Source: Verrucomicrobiota bacterium (lineage in GTDB: Bacteria > Verrucomicrobiota > Kiritimatiellia > Kiritimatiellales > Tichowtungiaceae). Taken from it: a stretch of 8,727 bases of DNA. The position numbers and the translations under genes are program-made. Positions 8,237 through 8,727 of this stretch are shown piece after piece. The stretch covers positions 1 through 8,727 of the forward strand of contig JADYZA010000020.1 of assembly GCA_020853375.1 (NCBI GenBank). The letters run 5' to 3'. Numbering within the stretch: position 1 is the stretch's first letter; the number at the start of each line of letters is the position of its first letter. The notes under the pieces were generated by a model, which saw nothing but the letters and a program-made list of their open reading frames with translations, did not search any database and was not told the DNA's origin.

Positions 8237-8727
8237 CAGTTTTTTCTCCCCTGCTTCGCTTTCCATTCATCCGCTGCGGCGTTATCGATGCGACGATATT
8301 TGGTCATGGTGTAAGGAAAGTCGTGAAGGCTATAGTTTTTCAACCAGTTGTGGACGACGGCAAAATCCATCGGCTGGTACAGAAAAACCCACGGACAGTC
8401 TTCGATAACCAGATCAACCATCTGTTCGCAAAGGCTGTCTTTTTCCGGGCCTGGAAGCATGGTGCGCAGTTGATTGTAGAGTTTATCAAACTCCGGATTC
8501 ACGTAATTGGAGTGATTGGGACCGGGCGATACATTCGCGCCGCAGAAAAGCTGAAGAAAGTTTTCAGAATCTGGATAGTCGGCAACCCAGCCGAGTTTGA
8601 ATATCTTCGCCTGACGGCGATCTAGCTTATCGAGAAAAGCCGGCCAGTTATTATAGCTGGCTTTCAGCACAATGCCGATTTTGTCGATCATACCAACCAT
8701 AAGTTCAACGGACTGACGCGTGTCGGG
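8236..8727 (-). CDS. Family 5 extracellular solute-binding protein (DppA/OppA-type), C-terminal part
   Basis: The gene begins beyond the right edge; 163 C-terminal residues are visible. They match lobe I of family 5 binding proteins. KLGWVADYPDSENFLQLFCG is the hallmark G-W-x-A-D-Y-P-D segment, followed by NYVNPEFDKLYNQL, a helix with EQMVDLVIEDCPWVFLY, and the family-typical closing strand. The protein should be periplasmic, possibly a lipoprotein, and delivers peptide, metal complex or sugar to the permeases encoded next. The reading frame is open to the last base, so an internal ATG at 8700 is not the start. The stop overlaps the permease start (TGATG at 8238-8234). Substrate cannot be read from this part. 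Confidence 0.92.
   Translation of the reverse strand, partial: PDTRQSVELMVGMIDKIGIVLKASYNNWPAFLDKLDRRQAKIFKLGWVADYPDSENFLQLFCGANVSPGPNHSNYVNPEFDKLYNQLRTMLPGPEKDSLCEQMVDLVIEDCPWVFLYQPMDFAVVHNWLKNYSLHDFPYTMTKYRRIDNAAADEWKAKQGRKN

Noticed and set aside
8698..8727. Start of the solute-binding protein at the internal ATG at 8700
   Set aside because: The frame stays open to the window edge with family-like sequence, and known family members have several hundred residues before this point.

Overview
The window looks like bacterial chromosome at ordinary gene density, with balanced to slightly GC-rich composition. There are no transposases, integrases, phage genes or CRISPR arrays. A class-A flavodiiron protein at the left edge fits an anaerobe or microaerophile. 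Two envelope lipoproteins, one with an OmpA-type peptidoglycan-binding domain, point to a Gram-negative cell plan. My guess is a PVC-group bacterium, perhaps Kiritimatiellota. It rests on general impression, including the dispersed TTCCAA-N3-TTGGAA palindrome, and is low confidence.

Left part (1-2290). The 5' end of a minus-strand flavodiiron gene runs off the window at position 1. Divergently, thiC (HMP-P synthase, thiamin pyrimidine branch) follows a promoter, a complete TPP riboswitch and a leader that can hide the Shine-Dalgarno in a hairpin. The predicted transcript start falls on the first base of the riboswitch P1 stem. After thiC come a terminator-like hairpin and two arginine tRNAs, CCT and TCT anticodons, both with encoded CCA ends.

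Middle part (2291-6081). Alanine racemase (alr, GTG start) lies 31 nt after the second tRNA and converges on a small two-helix membrane protein, with overlapping stop codons. rdgB (dITP/XTP pyrophosphatase, minus strand) precedes that small ORF. Divergent from rdgB is a likely two-gene envelope operon: an OmpA-domain lipoprotein and a lipoprotein of unknown function.

Right part (6078-8727). Three minus-strand genes of a peptide/nickel-type ABC importer are translationally coupled in the order solute-binding protein (C-terminal part only), OppB/DppB-like permease, OppC/DppC-like permease. No ATPase gene follows. The OppB-like protein carries an extra periplasmic domain of about 115 residues after its first membrane helix, with a carbohydrate-binding-module-like look.

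The most unusual signal is the imperfect palindrome TTCCAA-N3-TTGGAA. Seven copies have exactly one mismatch, and two more degenerate copies exist, spread over leader, intergenic and coding DNA. Within genes the copies lie in all three codon phases and encode unrelated peptides, so the constraint seems to act on DNA or RNA rather than protein.
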